From DASRVA01 sp050732935 (lineage in GTDB: Bacteria; Gemmatimonadota; Gemmatimonadetes; JACCXV01; JAHWKZ01): 26,443 bases of DNA. Below the pieces are notes generated by a model. The model did no database searches, was not told the DNA's origin, and saw nothing but the letters and a program-made list of their open reading frames with translations. Shown piece by piece: positions 7,222 to 15,416 of this stretch; position 1 is the first letter of the stretch; each line of letters starts with the position of its first letter. Location of the stretch: the NCBI GenBank assembly GCA_050732935.1, contig JBOHRW010000017.1:1-26443 (forward strand), in the 5' to 3' direction. The position numbers were made by a program, and so were the translations under genes.

Positions 7222-9342
7222 ATGTCCCAGCCCGAGCCCCTGACGCTCGACCCACGGACCGAGCGGCTCCTGGAGTCCGTCGAGGTCGTTCCGATCGACA
7301 CCGAGCACACCCGGTCCGCGGCCTGCCAGCGTCGGACAGGGCTTCGCCTCAGAGACCACGGACGTTACGGCGAGGCGGAGCCGTGTCTTCGTAACGCCTA
7401 TCGGGCCGCGTGCGGGAACGGGGACGCGGAGCAGGCCGCGCAGATCGGCCTGGACGTCGCGCGCAGCGTGGTCTATCGCTCGCCGCGGGAAACGCTCGGT
7501 ATCCTGCGCGGGGTGCTGCTCCGGAAGCCCCGCAGCCTGGACGCGGTCTGTCTGCACAACCTGATCGGTTCCCTCCTCATGGAGCTCTGCGAGACCGGCC
7601 TGGCGGAGCTGAGCTTCGAACGCGCACTGGACGACCGCCTGGGCGGCGCTCCTGTGTATCGCGCGTACGCGGAGGCGAACCGCGCCCGCAACGCGTTCGA
7701 GCGCGGGGATACCGGCTCGGCCGGCCGGCTGAACCGGCGCGTGCTGACCCGTCTCGAGGCTCTGGAAGACGCGTCCGGCACCGGACTTGTCCTCTTCAAC
7801 ATGGCCATCCATGCCATGCGGGAGGGCGCGTTCGACGACGCGATCCGCCTCCTCGAGCGGAGCGGCGAGAGGCAACGCGCATCCGGTCATCTCCGGCTGG
7901 CGGCGATGGAGGAGCTCTGCCGCGGCGAGTTGGCCCTCGCCATGGGCGACCGGGTGGTGGCGCGGGAGAGGTTCGACCGTTGCGAGCGGATCGCGGGGCA
8001 AGCCTCGCTGCCTGCCGTCCAGGCCCGGGCGCTCATCTGGAAAACGATCCTGCGCGACGATCCCGGGGGGGCGGCGCTGCTCGCGGACCTGGAGACCGCG
8101 GCGCGCGATCTCCACGCCCGCGGAATGCGCAGCGACAGCGCCGTCGTGTACCTCATCGCGGCCTGCTACGCTGAGCGGGAGGGGCTGCCCAGCGAGCGCT
8201 GTCACGCCGTGGCGCGTGCGATCCTCGGCCAGGACGCTGCCGCCCGGCAGCTCTGCGACATGTACGCCCGTACCGTGAGCGCATTGCGGTCGCCGCGGCG
8301 TCGCGTCGAGCGGCAGATCTTCCCGGACTTTCTGAGCCAGTCGCCGCGCATTCGGGCCGTCAAGCAACAGCTGCAGCGACTGGTCGACACCGACGTCCGG
8401 GTTCTGCTCGAGGGCGAGTCGGGTACCGGCAAGACCTTCCTCGCCCGACAGGTCCACGCGGCGAGCCGACGGGCCGGTACATTCGTGGTCGTCGACTGCA
8501 CGAACCTCGAGGAGAACCTTTTCGAGTCGAAGCTGTTCGGTCATCGGCGGGGGGCGTTCACGGGAGCGGTGAGCGATGCGGTCGGTCTCGTCGAGCAAGC
8601 CCATACGGGAACTCTCTTCCTGGACGAGATCGGCGAGCTCCCCCTCGAGATCCAGGCCAAGCTGCTGTATACGATCGAGGAGCAGCGCTACCGGCCGGTG
8701 GGTGCGCGTCATGAGAAGTCGGCCGAGTTCCGCGTCCTGGCGGCCACGAATCGCGACATCGACGCGATGCTCCGAAACGGGTCCCTGCGTCAGGACCTGT
8801 TCTTCCGTCTGGCCGGCTTCCGCGTCGCCCTGCCGCCGCTGCGCGAGCGGCTCGAGGATCTCCCGCTGCTCGTCGAGTACCGCCTGGAAGGCCTCAACCG
8901 CCGCTACCGGCGGCGGAAGGTCCTGAGGGCGGTGGTCTGGGACGCCCTCGGATCCTACGCCTGGCCAGGGAACGTCCGCGAGCTGAACGGGACGCTCGAG
9001 CGGGGCTTCCACCTGGCCCCCGGCCGGCATATCGGCCTGGACGACCTGGGCCTGGGGCTCTCCTCGACCAGCCTGGAGCCGGACGACCTTTCCTGGTACG
9101 GCGTCCGACGGGCGCATCTGCTGCGCGTCCTCCGTCTCTGCCGCGGGAACGTCACGCACGCGTCGCGGCTCCTCGGGCTGAATCGCACGACCCTCATCTA
9201 CAAGCTCAAGCTTCTCGACATCGAGCGGACCGATTTCGATCCCGACCACCGCGGCCCTGTGGAGGACTGCAAGGTGAAGCGGGTGGCCGAGACCGGCGTG
9301 AGCCGCGAGCCCACCGCCACGGAAAACGCCCCCGACCGTTGA
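7222..9342 (+). CDS. TPR-fused sigma-54 activator (AAA+ enhancer-binding protein)
   Basis: A 706-residue transcription activator for sigma-54 RNA polymerase. Residues about 30-370 are alpha-helical with TPR-like repeats and no response-regulator receiver domain. The AAA+ domain has Walker A GESGTGKT (398-405), an intact GAFTGA sigma-54 contact loop (444-449), Walker B TLFLDEIGEL (from 464) and the arginine-finger block RQDLFFRL. A C-terminal Fis-type helix-turn-helix lies near 646-663 (HASRLLGLNRTTLIYKLKLL). Because the receiver domain is missing, the input is probably a protein or ligand contact through the TPR region rather than phosphorylation. The stop overlaps the pilD start (TTGA), which hints at a link with type IV pili or pseudopili. 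A sigma-54-like element lies at 14485-14500 in the same window. Confidence 0.92.
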   Translation: MSQPEPLTLDPRTERLLESVEVVPIDTEHTRSAACQRRTGLRLRDHGRYGEAEPCLRNAYRAACGNGDAEQAAQIGLDVARSVVYRSPRETLGILRGVLLRKPRSLDAVCLHNLIGSLLMELCETGLAELSFERALDDRLGGAPVYRAYAEANRARNAFERGDTGSAGRLNRRVLTRLEALEDASGTGLVLFNMAIHAMREGAFDDAIRLLERSGERQRASGHLRLAAMEELCRGELALAMGDRVVARERFDRCERIAGQASLPAVQARALIWKTILRDDPGGAALLADLETAARDLHARGMRSDSAVVYLIAACYAEREGLPSERCHAVARAILGQDAAARQLCDMYARTVSALRSPRRRVERQIFPDFLSQSPRIRAVKQQLQRLVDTDVRVLLEGESGTGKTFLARQVHAASRRAGTFVVVDCTNLEENLFESKLFGHRRGAFTGAVSDAVGLVEQAHTGTLFLDEIGELPLEIQAKLLYTIEEQRYRPVGARHEKSAEFRVLAATNRDIDAMLRNGSLRQDLFFRLAGFRVALPPLRERLEDLPLLVEYRLEGLNRRYRRRKVLRAVVWDALGSYAWPGNVRELNGTLERGFHLAPGRHIGLDDLGLGLSSTSLEPDDLSWYGVRRAHLLRVLRLCRGNVTHASRLLGLNRTTLIYKLKLLDIERTDFDPDHRGPVEDCKVKRVAETGVSREPTATENAPDR

Positions 9343-10085
9343 TCGGTTTCGTTCTCCTGAGCGGATTGCTCGGGCTCGTAGTGGGGTCGTTCCTCAACGT
9401 CCTGATCGTCCGGCTCCCGGAGGGCCGGTCGGTCGTCCGGCCGCGAAGCCACTGTCCGCGCTGCGGTCGCACGCTGCGCTGGTACCACAACGTCCCGCTC
9501 CTGTCCTGGTTCGTCCTCCGCGGGCGATGCGCCTGGTGCGGGGACCGTATAGGCTGGCAGTACCCGCTTGTCGAGTTGGCGACGGCGGCGATCTGGGCCG
9601 GCAACGCGGCCCTCTGGGGCGCCACCCCCCGGGCAGCCCAGGCGGTGGTGATGCTCACGCTGGTCCTCGCCATCGCGGTAATCGACGCGCGGCACTTCCT
9701 GATCCCGGACGAGATCTCGCTGGGGGGTGCGGTGGCCGGCTTTCTTCTCTCGATGGCTCCCGGGCCCCCGAGCGTCCCGGAGTCGGCGATGGGGTCGATC
9801 GTGGGAGGCGGCCTCCTTTGGCTCGTCGCCATTCTGGGCTCGATGGCGCTCAAGCGCGAGGCGATGGGCGGAGGCGACATCAAGATGATGGCCATGCTGG
9901 GGGCGTTTCTCGGGTGGCAGGGAGCGCTCCTGACCATCTTTCTGGGTGCCCTCCTCGGGACGATCGTCTTCCTGCCGATGGCCTACCGATCGGACCGCCT
10001 GGTTCCCTTCGGCGTCTTCCTCGCGCTGGGTGGAACGGTGAGCCTGTATTTCGGTGATGCACTGCTCGCCTGGTATCTCGGATGA
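9339..10085 (+). CDS. pilD: Prepilin leader peptidase / N-methyltransferase
   Basis: Inner-membrane aspartic protease that cleaves type IV prepilins and pseudopilins and N-methylates the new N-terminus. The N-terminal domain has the GSFLNVLIVRLP motif and two zinc-binding CxxC pairs (Cys39/Cys42 and Cys64/Cys67), the mark of bifunctional enzymes. The A24 peptidase domain has the IDARHFLIPDE block (Asp116, Asp124) and GGGDIKMMAMLGAFLGW. There are about seven hydrophobic segments, and 248 residues is full length. The start is a TTG overlapping the upstream stop (TTGA). No pilin or pilus assembly gene is in the window. Confidence 0.93.
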   Translation: MIGFVLLSGLLGLVVGSFLNVLIVRLPEGRSVVRPRSHCPRCGRTLRWYHNVPLLSWFVLRGRCAWCGDRIGWQYPLVELATAAIWAGNAALWGATPRAAQAVVMLTLVLAIAVIDARHFLIPDEISLGGAVAGFLLSMAPGPPSVPESAMGSIVGGGLLWLVAILGSMALKREAMGGGDIKMMAMLGAFLGWQGALLTIFLGALLGTIVFLPMAYRSDRLVPFGVFLALGGTVSLYFGDALLAWYLG

Positions 10086-10960
10086 GCAGGCGCTGCCTCA
10101 TCCCCGCGGCCGGCCGGGGAACGCGGCTCCGGCCGATCACCAGGACGGTGCCCAAGGAGCTGCTTCCGATCGGGACCCGGCCCATGATCCAGTGGGCGAT
10201 CACCGAGGCCCTCGAGGGAGGGTTCGACGAGCTGGGCTTGGTGACGCGTGAGACGAAGCCGCTGCTCACGTCGTATCTGACCGGGGACGGCTGGCGGGAG
10301 GGGCTCCGCCCGGAGCTCGCCGCGGCCGCCGAGTCGGTGGTCATCCGGATCTTTCTACAGGAAGAACCGCGGGGGGTCGTCGATGCCGTCCTGACCGCTT
10401 CCGACTGGCTCCGGGAGGGCTCGCCGATGGCACTCCTCCTGCCGGACAACGTCCGCCTGGCCGGGTCGGTGCCGCTGACGGCGAGCCTCCTCGATCGGGC
10501 ACAGGCCGCTGGCCCCGTGGCCGCGTGTCATCGCGTCGGTCCCGAGCTGGAGCGGTACTTCGGCGATGTGGGACGGGCCGTCCTCGAGGATCTCGTGCCG
10601 GCGGGCCGGGCCCCGCGCGTCGTCGCCCTCGAGCCGCGGGGGAAGGGGTCCTTCGAGGCCCCCGCAGAGGGGGCGTGGCGGCTGCTGCCCCGCTACGTGG
10701 TGACCGGCGAGTGGCTCGAGGAGGCCCGGCGCGTGGCGCGGGACGCGCGGGCCCAGAACCGCGAGGCCGACGACGTTGAAGTCCACCGCCGCCTGGTGGA
10801 GCGTGGCGCGCTCGGGGCTATCCCGTGGGAAGGCACGATCGTCGACGCCGGGCATCCCGCCGGTTATCTGTACGCCCAGCACGTTCTCCACGAGGCGGAG
10901 CGGGAGAGCCGGGCGCGGGAGGACGACGGGCCGCCGCTTCTCCAGATCGGGGGTGCCTGA
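10082..10960 (+). CDS. GalU-like sugar-1-phosphate nucleotidyltransferase
   Basis: Probable UTP:glucose-1-phosphate uridylyltransferase or a close relative, making an NDP-sugar for envelope or exopolysaccharide. The N-terminal signature IPAAGRGTRLRPIT..VPKELLPI (about residues 7-31) is the nucleotide-binding loop of the family. QEEPRGVVDAVLTA corresponds to the GalU block QxxPxGLGHAV. LLPDNV stands where GalU has the metal-binding LxDD. DAGHPAGYLYA matches the C-terminal DxGxxxGY block. It has 292 residues. The changes at the Gly-His and Asp-Asp positions mean substrate identity is not certain. It overlaps pilD by 4 bases (ATGA) and the next gene by 1 base (TGATG). Confidence 0.82.
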   Translation: MSRRCLIPAAGRGTRLRPITRTVPKELLPIGTRPMIQWAITEALEGGFDELGLVTRETKPLLTSYLTGDGWREGLRPELAAAAESVVIRIFLQEEPRGVVDAVLTASDWLREGSPMALLLPDNVRLAGSVPLTASLLDRAQAAGPVAACHRVGPELERYFGDVGRAVLEDLVPAGRAPRVVALEPRGKGSFEAPAEGAWRLLPRYVVTGEWLEEARRVARDARAQNREADDVEVHRRLVERGALGAIPWEGTIVDAGHPAGYLYAQHVLHEAERESRAREDDGPPLLQIGGA

Positions 10961-11754
10961 TGGAGACGGTCCGCTACACGACGGTGGGCAGCGGAACGGT
11001 GGTTCCCGACGCGACCCGCGGCCCGGCGGGGCACCACATCGCCTGCGGCGACCTGGCCCTGCTTTTCGACCTCGGATCCGGGACCCTGCAGCGCCTGGCC
11101 GGCCTGGGGATTCCCTTCGCCGCGCTCGATCTGGTGGCGGTGACCCATCGCCACCAGGACCACATCGCCGACCTCCTGCCCTTTCTCTTCGCGCTGCGCC
11201 ACACGCCGGGGATCAAGCGGATCCGGCCCCTGGCGCTGGTCGGCTATCCGGGGTTCGAGGACGACCTGGAGGCCCTGGGGTCCGTCTTTGGTGATTGGGT
11301 GATGGAGCCCGGTTTTCCGCTCGACGTCTGGGAGGCGGAGGACCTGCCCGTCGAGCTGGACCGGGACGCCATCTCGGCGTCCCTCGAGTTCCGCCGCGTG
11401 GAGCACAGCCCCGAGGCGGTGGGCTATCGGCTGACGCTGAACGCGGCGGGGCGCGAGGTCCTGATCGCGTACACGGGCGACACGGCGGAGTGCGCCGAGG
11501 CCGTGGAGCTGGCCCGGGACGCCGATCTCCTCATCGCCGAGTGCTCGATGGCCGACGAGGACCGGGTGCCGGGACACCTCACGCCCGAGGCGGTCGGCCG
11601 ACTCGCCGCTGCCGCCAGCGCGCGGCTTGTCGTCGCCACCCATTTCTACCCATCCGCCCTGGCCCTCGGCGAAGCCGAGATCGAGCGGCGTATCCGCCGT
11701 CATTACACGGGCCCGGTCGCGCTTGCCGTCGACGGCCTCGAGATCGAGCTGTGA
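10960..11754 (+). CDS. Metallo-beta-lactamase-fold hydrolase, RNase Z-like
   Basis: A 264-residue MBL-fold protein. The zinc motif THRHQDH gives His63, His65, Asp67 and His68. Further ligands are the Asp of TGDT and a His in VVATHFYP. The segment YTGDTAECAEAVELARDADLLIAECSM is the form seen in RNase Z/arylsulfatase-type members of the fold. The long flexible arm of true tRNase Z is not evident, so tRNA 3' processing is possible but not shown. The start ATG overlaps the preceding stop (TGATG at 10958-10962), and the open frame upstream of it is a shadow. The stop overlaps the yraN-like start (GTGA). Confidence 0.85.
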   Translation: METVRYTTVGSGTVVPDATRGPAGHHIACGDLALLFDLGSGTLQRLAGLGIPFAALDLVAVTHRHQDHIADLLPFLFALRHTPGIKRIRPLALVGYPGFEDDLEALGSVFGDWVMEPGFPLDVWEAEDLPVELDRDAISASLEFRRVEHSPEAVGYRLTLNAAGREVLIAYTGDTAECAEAVELARDADLLIAECSMADEDRVPGHLTPEAVGRLAAAASARLVVATHFYPSALALGEAEIERRIRRHYTGPVALAVDGLEIEL

Positions 11755-12119
11755 CCCGCGATCGTCAGCTTCTGGGCGAGGAAGGGGAGAGGCTGGCCGC
11801 GCGGTTTCTGGAAGAGCGCGGGTACCGGATCGTGGCGCGCCGCTGGCGGGGCGCAGGGCGCGAGATCGATCTCGTGGTCGAGAATGCCGATGTAGTGGCA
11901 TTCGTCGAGGTGAAGACCCGGCGCTCGCCGCTGGCACCGCCTGTCACGGCGGTGGACTGGCGGAAGCGCCGCCAGCTCGCGGCCGCCGCCCTCGCGGCGA
12001 GCGAGCGCTGGCGGAATCGCGCGTTCCGGTTCGACGTCGTGAGCGTCGAGTTCGTGCCGGAAGGTCCCCGGATCGAGCATTTCGCCGACGCCTTCCGACT
12101 AGGCGAGGGAAGGGGATGA
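11751..12119 (+). CDS. YraN/UPF0102-family nuclease-like protein
   Basis: A 122-residue protein of the YraN family, a PD-(D/E)XK-like fold related to Holliday-junction resolvases. Motifs appear in order: LGEEGERLAARFLEERGY at the N-terminus, then GREIDLV (the active-site Asp), then VAFVEVKTRRS (the ExK pair), then a basic helix (DWRKRRQLAAAA). The function in cells is not settled for the family. The GTG start overlaps the upstream stop by 4 bases. It is the last gene of the run that starts at 7222. The next gene is convergent and ends only 9 bases away. Confidence 0.9.
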   Translation: MTRDRQLLGEEGERLAARFLEERGYRIVARRWRGAGREIDLVVENADVVAFVEVKTRRSPLAPPVTAVDWRKRRQLAAAALAASERWRNRAFRFDVVSVEFVPEGPRIEHFADAFRLGEGRG

Positions 12120-12128
12120 AGCGGAGCC

Positions 12129-14489
12129 TCAGAGCCGTGGGTCGACACGCCGGGCGGGATGCCGGAAGATGTCGGCGCGCAAGCGGCGGCGGGGCTCGAG
12201 GGCCGCGCGCAGCGCGGGCCTCTCGGCGTCGAGCGCGAAGAGAAGCCGGTCGGCGAGCGTAGGATCGAGGTGTGTCCCGGCCCCGCGCTCGACGGCGGCC
12301 CGCGCCCGGGCGAGGCGCTCGTCCGGAGCGCCGTCGGTCGGAAGTGCTTCCAGGAGCGTGTCGACGACCCCGACGATGCGGGCTCCGTACGGGATGGTCT
12401 CGCCCCGCAGGCCGTCGGGCTGGCCCCGTCCGTCCCACCGCTCGTGATGGTGCCGGACCATGGCCACGACACGGCCGAAGCCGGTCAAGCCGGCCAGCAT
12501 CCGGGCCCCGATCACGGCGTGTGTGTGCTCTTCGTCACTCTCGGGATCCAAACCCGCGGAGGCGGCACCGCCCATGCCGAGCCGTCCGACCTCGCGCAGG
12601 AGGCAGGCCACGTGGATCGTCCATCGCTGGCGCTCGGGAACCGGGAGGTGGGCGAGAAAGGCCTCCGCCACTCGCGAAGCGAAGCGGATTCTCTCCAGGG
12701 CCGCGGGATCGCGAGCCTGGAGCGCGGTCACGAGGCTCTTGAGGGCACCCAGGTTGCGGGCGATGTCGCCCTGAGTGAGCAGATCGCCCAGGGTCTCGCG
12801 GAGGCCGTGACCGACCGGATCGGAGTCCCCTCCGAACCCGTTCCACGCCGGACGAAGGACCTGACGATCGGTCCCGAAGCGGGTGACCCGGTTGCGCCCT
12901 GCGTTTTTCGAGTGATACAGGGCCTGGTCGGCGGCCAGCAAGAGATCCGCGGCTGTCGTCGCGTCCTCCGGGTAGGCAGCGACCCCGATCGACACGGTGA
13001 CCGCCTCGCCGACCCCGGGGTGCTCGAGCCCTTCGATCGCCTCCCGCAATCGTTCAGCGACAGCGCGGGCGCGCTCGGTGGGCGTCTCGGGTAGCAGGAT
13101 CGCGAACTCCTCCCCGCCGTAGCGGGCCACGGTATCCACGCATCGAACCCCCTCGCGGAGCGTCGCGGAGAGGGCTCGCAGCACCTCGTCCCCGGCGGGA
13201 TGCCCGTAGACGTCGTTGACGTGCTTCAGGAAGTCGACGTCGATCATGAGCAGGCCGAAGCCGGCTCCGGTCCTCTCGGAACGATGGGCCTCCTCCTCGA
13301 GGCATTCGGTGAGCACTCGCACGTTGTAAAGCCCGGTGAGGGCGTCGCGACGCGCGGCCTCGCTGACGCGTGCGAAGTGGTCGGCGCGCTGCAGGGCCCT
13401 GCCGGCGACGTCGCTCATGAGCCGGCAGAACCGGATCTCGTGCTGGCCGAATTCCCGCCGTCCTTCCTCCAGGCGTACGAAGAGCGCCCCCCGCGACCGG
13501 CCTCCCGCCAGCACCGGAACGACCAGGATGGCCGCTTTGCGAGCCCGCTCCGGAAGTTGTCCGCGGACCGCCTCGAGGCTTGGAGACTGTCCCGCGCGCT
13601 CGACCACCACCGGCTCCTGTCGGCGAAGAGCCATGCGGATCTCGGGATAGCGGTCGAGCTCCAGATCGATCGGCTCGACCGGCCGGCCCATGTCGATGCC
13701 GGCGACGAGCCGTCCCTGGGCATCGTCCGGTTCGGCGAGCACCACCGCAACGCGGCCGGCGCGGAAGAGGCGGGCCACCATCTCGGTGAGCCGTCGACAA
13801 ACGGTCTCGGCGTCGAGGGCCTCGGCGATGAGGGCCGAGATCTCGAGTGCATTGTCGAGCAGGGTCGAGAGGGTCTCCTCGCGGTGCATCTCCTCGCTGA
13901 GGTAGCCGACGGCGGCCGCCGTGGTGAGCAGGATGAGCGCCTGGAGGACGACCACCCCGGTCTGCTCGCCGCCACCGATCAGGAGCAGGGTGACGTGCAC
14001 GAGGGCAACCGCGGCGCCCAGCATCAACGCCCACGCAAGACTCCGGGCAAGTCCGGCGAGCAGGATCGCGAGCAGGAAGAGCGGGAAGAACAGCAGCGTG
14101 ACCGACCCGCCGTAGGCCGCGAAGAGCGTGCCCAGCAGCAGAAGCTCGAGTCCGAAGAACAGCGGGTTGAAGCGCGGGTGCACGAAGCGCCGGGCGGGGA
14201 GCACGGCGTACCCGATCGTGGAGAGGAGATAGGCGAACCAAGGGCCGATCAGCCACAGATCCGTTCCCCGGTCGGGCGCGTACACCGAGAGCAGGATCCC
14301 CGTGGCCGCTGTGATGCACAGCCGCAGGGCGACCAGCGTGACCTTCTTGCTCCACGCCTTGTGGATAGCTCGACCTCCTCCGGGGGCTTCGGCCGCCTGC
14401 GTTGTGGCGGGAGCGGCCACTCGGAACCGGTCCTTGGGGGGCGGGTACGAACCTTTCCGATTCCGGTGCTTTCGTGATCCATTTAGCAT
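12129..14489 (-). CDS. Membrane GAF-GGDEF-HD protein, active-type cyclase with degenerate HD
   Basis: A c-di-GMP signalling protein of 786 residues. After a basic leader come about six membrane helices (50-195), a GAF-like domain (about 215-375) and a GGDEF domain. The cyclase motif is YGGEEF (458-462 for GGEEF), and RCVD (449-452) is a proper RxxD inhibitory site five residues before it, so synthesis with product feedback is expected. The C-terminal part (about 540-760) is HD-GYP-like. It keeps HHERWDGRGQP (681-691), although Tyr of GYP is Gln. The HD dyad position reads LLREVGRLGM (Arg632-Glu633), so phosphodiesterase activity is doubtful. The ATG at 14489 lacks a clear ribosome site. GTG at 14420, with AAGGA about 10 bases before it, is an alternative that fits the overlapping sigma-54-like element. 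It is divergent from the gene at 14529. Confidence 0.9.
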   Translation of the reverse strand: MLNGSRKHRNRKGSYPPPKDRFRVAAPATTQAAEAPGGGRAIHKAWSKKVTLVALRLCITAATGILLSVYAPDRGTDLWLIGPWFAYLLSTIGYAVLPARRFVHPRFNPLFFGLELLLLGTLFAAYGGSVTLLFFPLFLLAILLAGLARSLAWALMLGAAVALVHVTLLLIGGGEQTGVVVLQALILLTTAAAVGYLSEEMHREETLSTLLDNALEISALIAEALDAETVCRRLTEMVARLFRAGRVAVVLAEPDDAQGRLVAGIDMGRPVEPIDLELDRYPEIRMALRRQEPVVVERAGQSPSLEAVRGQLPERARKAAILVVPVLAGGRSRGALFVRLEEGRREFGQHEIRFCRLMSDVAGRALQRADHFARVSEAARRDALTGLYNVRVLTECLEEEAHRSERTGAGFGLLMIDVDFLKHVNDVYGHPAGDEVLRALSATLREGVRCVDTVARYGGEEFAILLPETPTERARAVAERLREAIEGLEHPGVGEAVTVSIGVAAYPEDATTAADLLLAADQALYHSKNAGRNRVTRFGTDRQVLRPAWNGFGGDSDPVGHGLRETLGDLLTQGDIARNLGALKSLVTALQARDPAALERIRFASRVAEAFLAHLPVPERQRWTIHVACLLREVGRLGMGGAASAGLDPESDEEHTHAVIGARMLAGLTGFGRVVAMVRHHHERWDGRGQPDGLRGETIPYGARIVGVVDTLLEALPTDGAPDERLARARAAVERGAGTHLDPTLADRLLFALDAERPALRAALEPRRRLRADIFRHPARRVDPRL

Positions 14490-14500
14490 TTGTCATGCCA
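14485..14500 (-). promoter_or_regulatory. Sigma-54-like -24/-12 element
   Basis: On the minus strand TGGCATG-ACAA-ATGCT matches the consensus TGGCACG-N4-TTGCW at all but two positions and keeps the strict GG-N10-GC spacing. It overlaps the first codon of the GGDEF gene. Transcription from it would start near 14475, inside the assumed reading frame, and would favour the GTG start at 14420. This is a sequence match only. Confidence 0.45.
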
Positions 14501-14518
14501 ACCCGACGGTGCGAGCTT
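14490..14518 (+). promoter_or_regulatory. Putative promoter of the 14529 gene
   Basis: TTGTCA (14490-14495) and GAGCTT (14513-14518) are separated by 17 bases. The -10-like box ends 10 bases before the ATG at 14529, with no Shine-Dalgarno between, so the mRNA leader would be only a few bases. It is face to face with the sigma-54-like element on the other strand. Confidence 0.35.
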
Positions 14519-14528
14519 GCGCTGCGTC

Positions 14529-15356
14529 ATGCATACCCACACGCGGTCATTCCTTCTGGGCGCCGGCTGGCTGATCTGCGGCCTGATCGCCGCGGATCCG
14601 GCCGCGGCGCAGCTTCTGCGCTACGATGGCCGACCCGGGGAGGGCCGGGCCTACGCCCGGACCCAGACCGATCACGTCACCCAGACGGTGAACGGGACGG
14701 ACCAGACCATGGACCTGGAGAGCTTCTGGCGGTTCTCCACCACGGTTCGCCAGGCCGGTACGGACGCGCTCACGCTGGCGATCGTCCACGACTCGATCGC
14801 CATCTCGGGGATGCCCGTCGACAGCGCGCCGGACTTCTCGAGCCTCTATGGCCGGCCCGTCACCCTCGTGATCGGGAGACGCGGGGAGGTCCGTTCGGTC
14901 ACGCCACCCGAAGACGCAGAGCGGATCGAACGGCTCGATCTCGATACGACCTATCGGACCTTCTTTCCCACGCTGCCGCTGGATCCGGCCGTACCCGGAA
15001 CCACCTGGGCCGACACCCTCGTCCTGAACACGAGCCAGAACGGGCTCGATATCCGCGTCGAGCGGATCAACCGCTACCGGGTCGCCGGGCGGGCGTCACC
15101 CGACGGTCCCCTCGACGTGGAGTACACGGTGACCCTCCGCCTCGAGGGAGAAGGCCGTCAGCAGGGCGCGGAGGTGTCGCTCACCGGCACCGGGTCCGGG
15201 GAGGGTCGGTTCCGCTTCGATCCGGAATCCGGTGGCTATCTCGGCAGCGAGGAGACCAGTGACGTGCGGATGGACGCCTTTGTCGCCGCCGGCGGACAGA
15301 GTCTGCTGATCCCCATCGTGCATCATCGAACCGAGAAGGTCGAAGCTCTGGAGTAG
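14529..15356 (+). CDS. Secreted protein of unknown function
   Basis: A 275-residue protein with a clear Sec signal peptide (MHTHTRSFLLGAGWLICGLIAADPAAAQ, split by a basic start and an AAAQ cleavage site). The mature part is rich in beta-strand patterns and polar residues and has no cysteines. It holds a middle block on reference values (RPVTLVIGRRGEVRSVTPPEDAERIE) like those in secreted DUF6263-type proteins of related phyla. I cannot name a function. The ATG at 14529 is chosen because it gives the clean signal peptide. It stands alone: divergent from the GGDEF gene and 60 bases before comM. Confidence 0.65.
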   Translation: MHTHTRSFLLGAGWLICGLIAADPAAAQLLRYDGRPGEGRAYARTQTDHVTQTVNGTDQTMDLESFWRFSTTVRQAGTDALTLAIVHDSIAISGMPVDSAPDFSSLYGRPVTLVIGRRGEVRSVTPPEDAERIERLDLDTTYRTFFPTLPLDPAVPGTTWADTLVLNTSQNGLDIRVERINRYRVAGRASPDGPLDVEYTVTLRLEGEGRQQGAEVSLTGTGSGEGRFRFDPESGGYLGSEETSDVRMDAFVAAGGQSLLIPIVHHRTEKVEALE

Positions 15357-15416
15357 GCCGCGGGATCAGCATGATCTCATGACGCACCGGGTGCGGGAAT
15401 TGCACCGCTCACGCGC

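Noticed and set aside
7048..9249. 733-codon open frame on the minus strand
   Set aside because: It lies antisense to the sigma-54 activator, which has a full set of family motifs. The minus-strand translation is Arg/Gln/Pro-rich with no recognisable domain, as expected for a shadow in GC-rich DNA.
10428..10444. TGGCAC with a downstream TGC resembling a sigma-54 box
   Set aside because: Lies inside the GalU-like gene far from a start codon, and the spacing is off. Judged chance.
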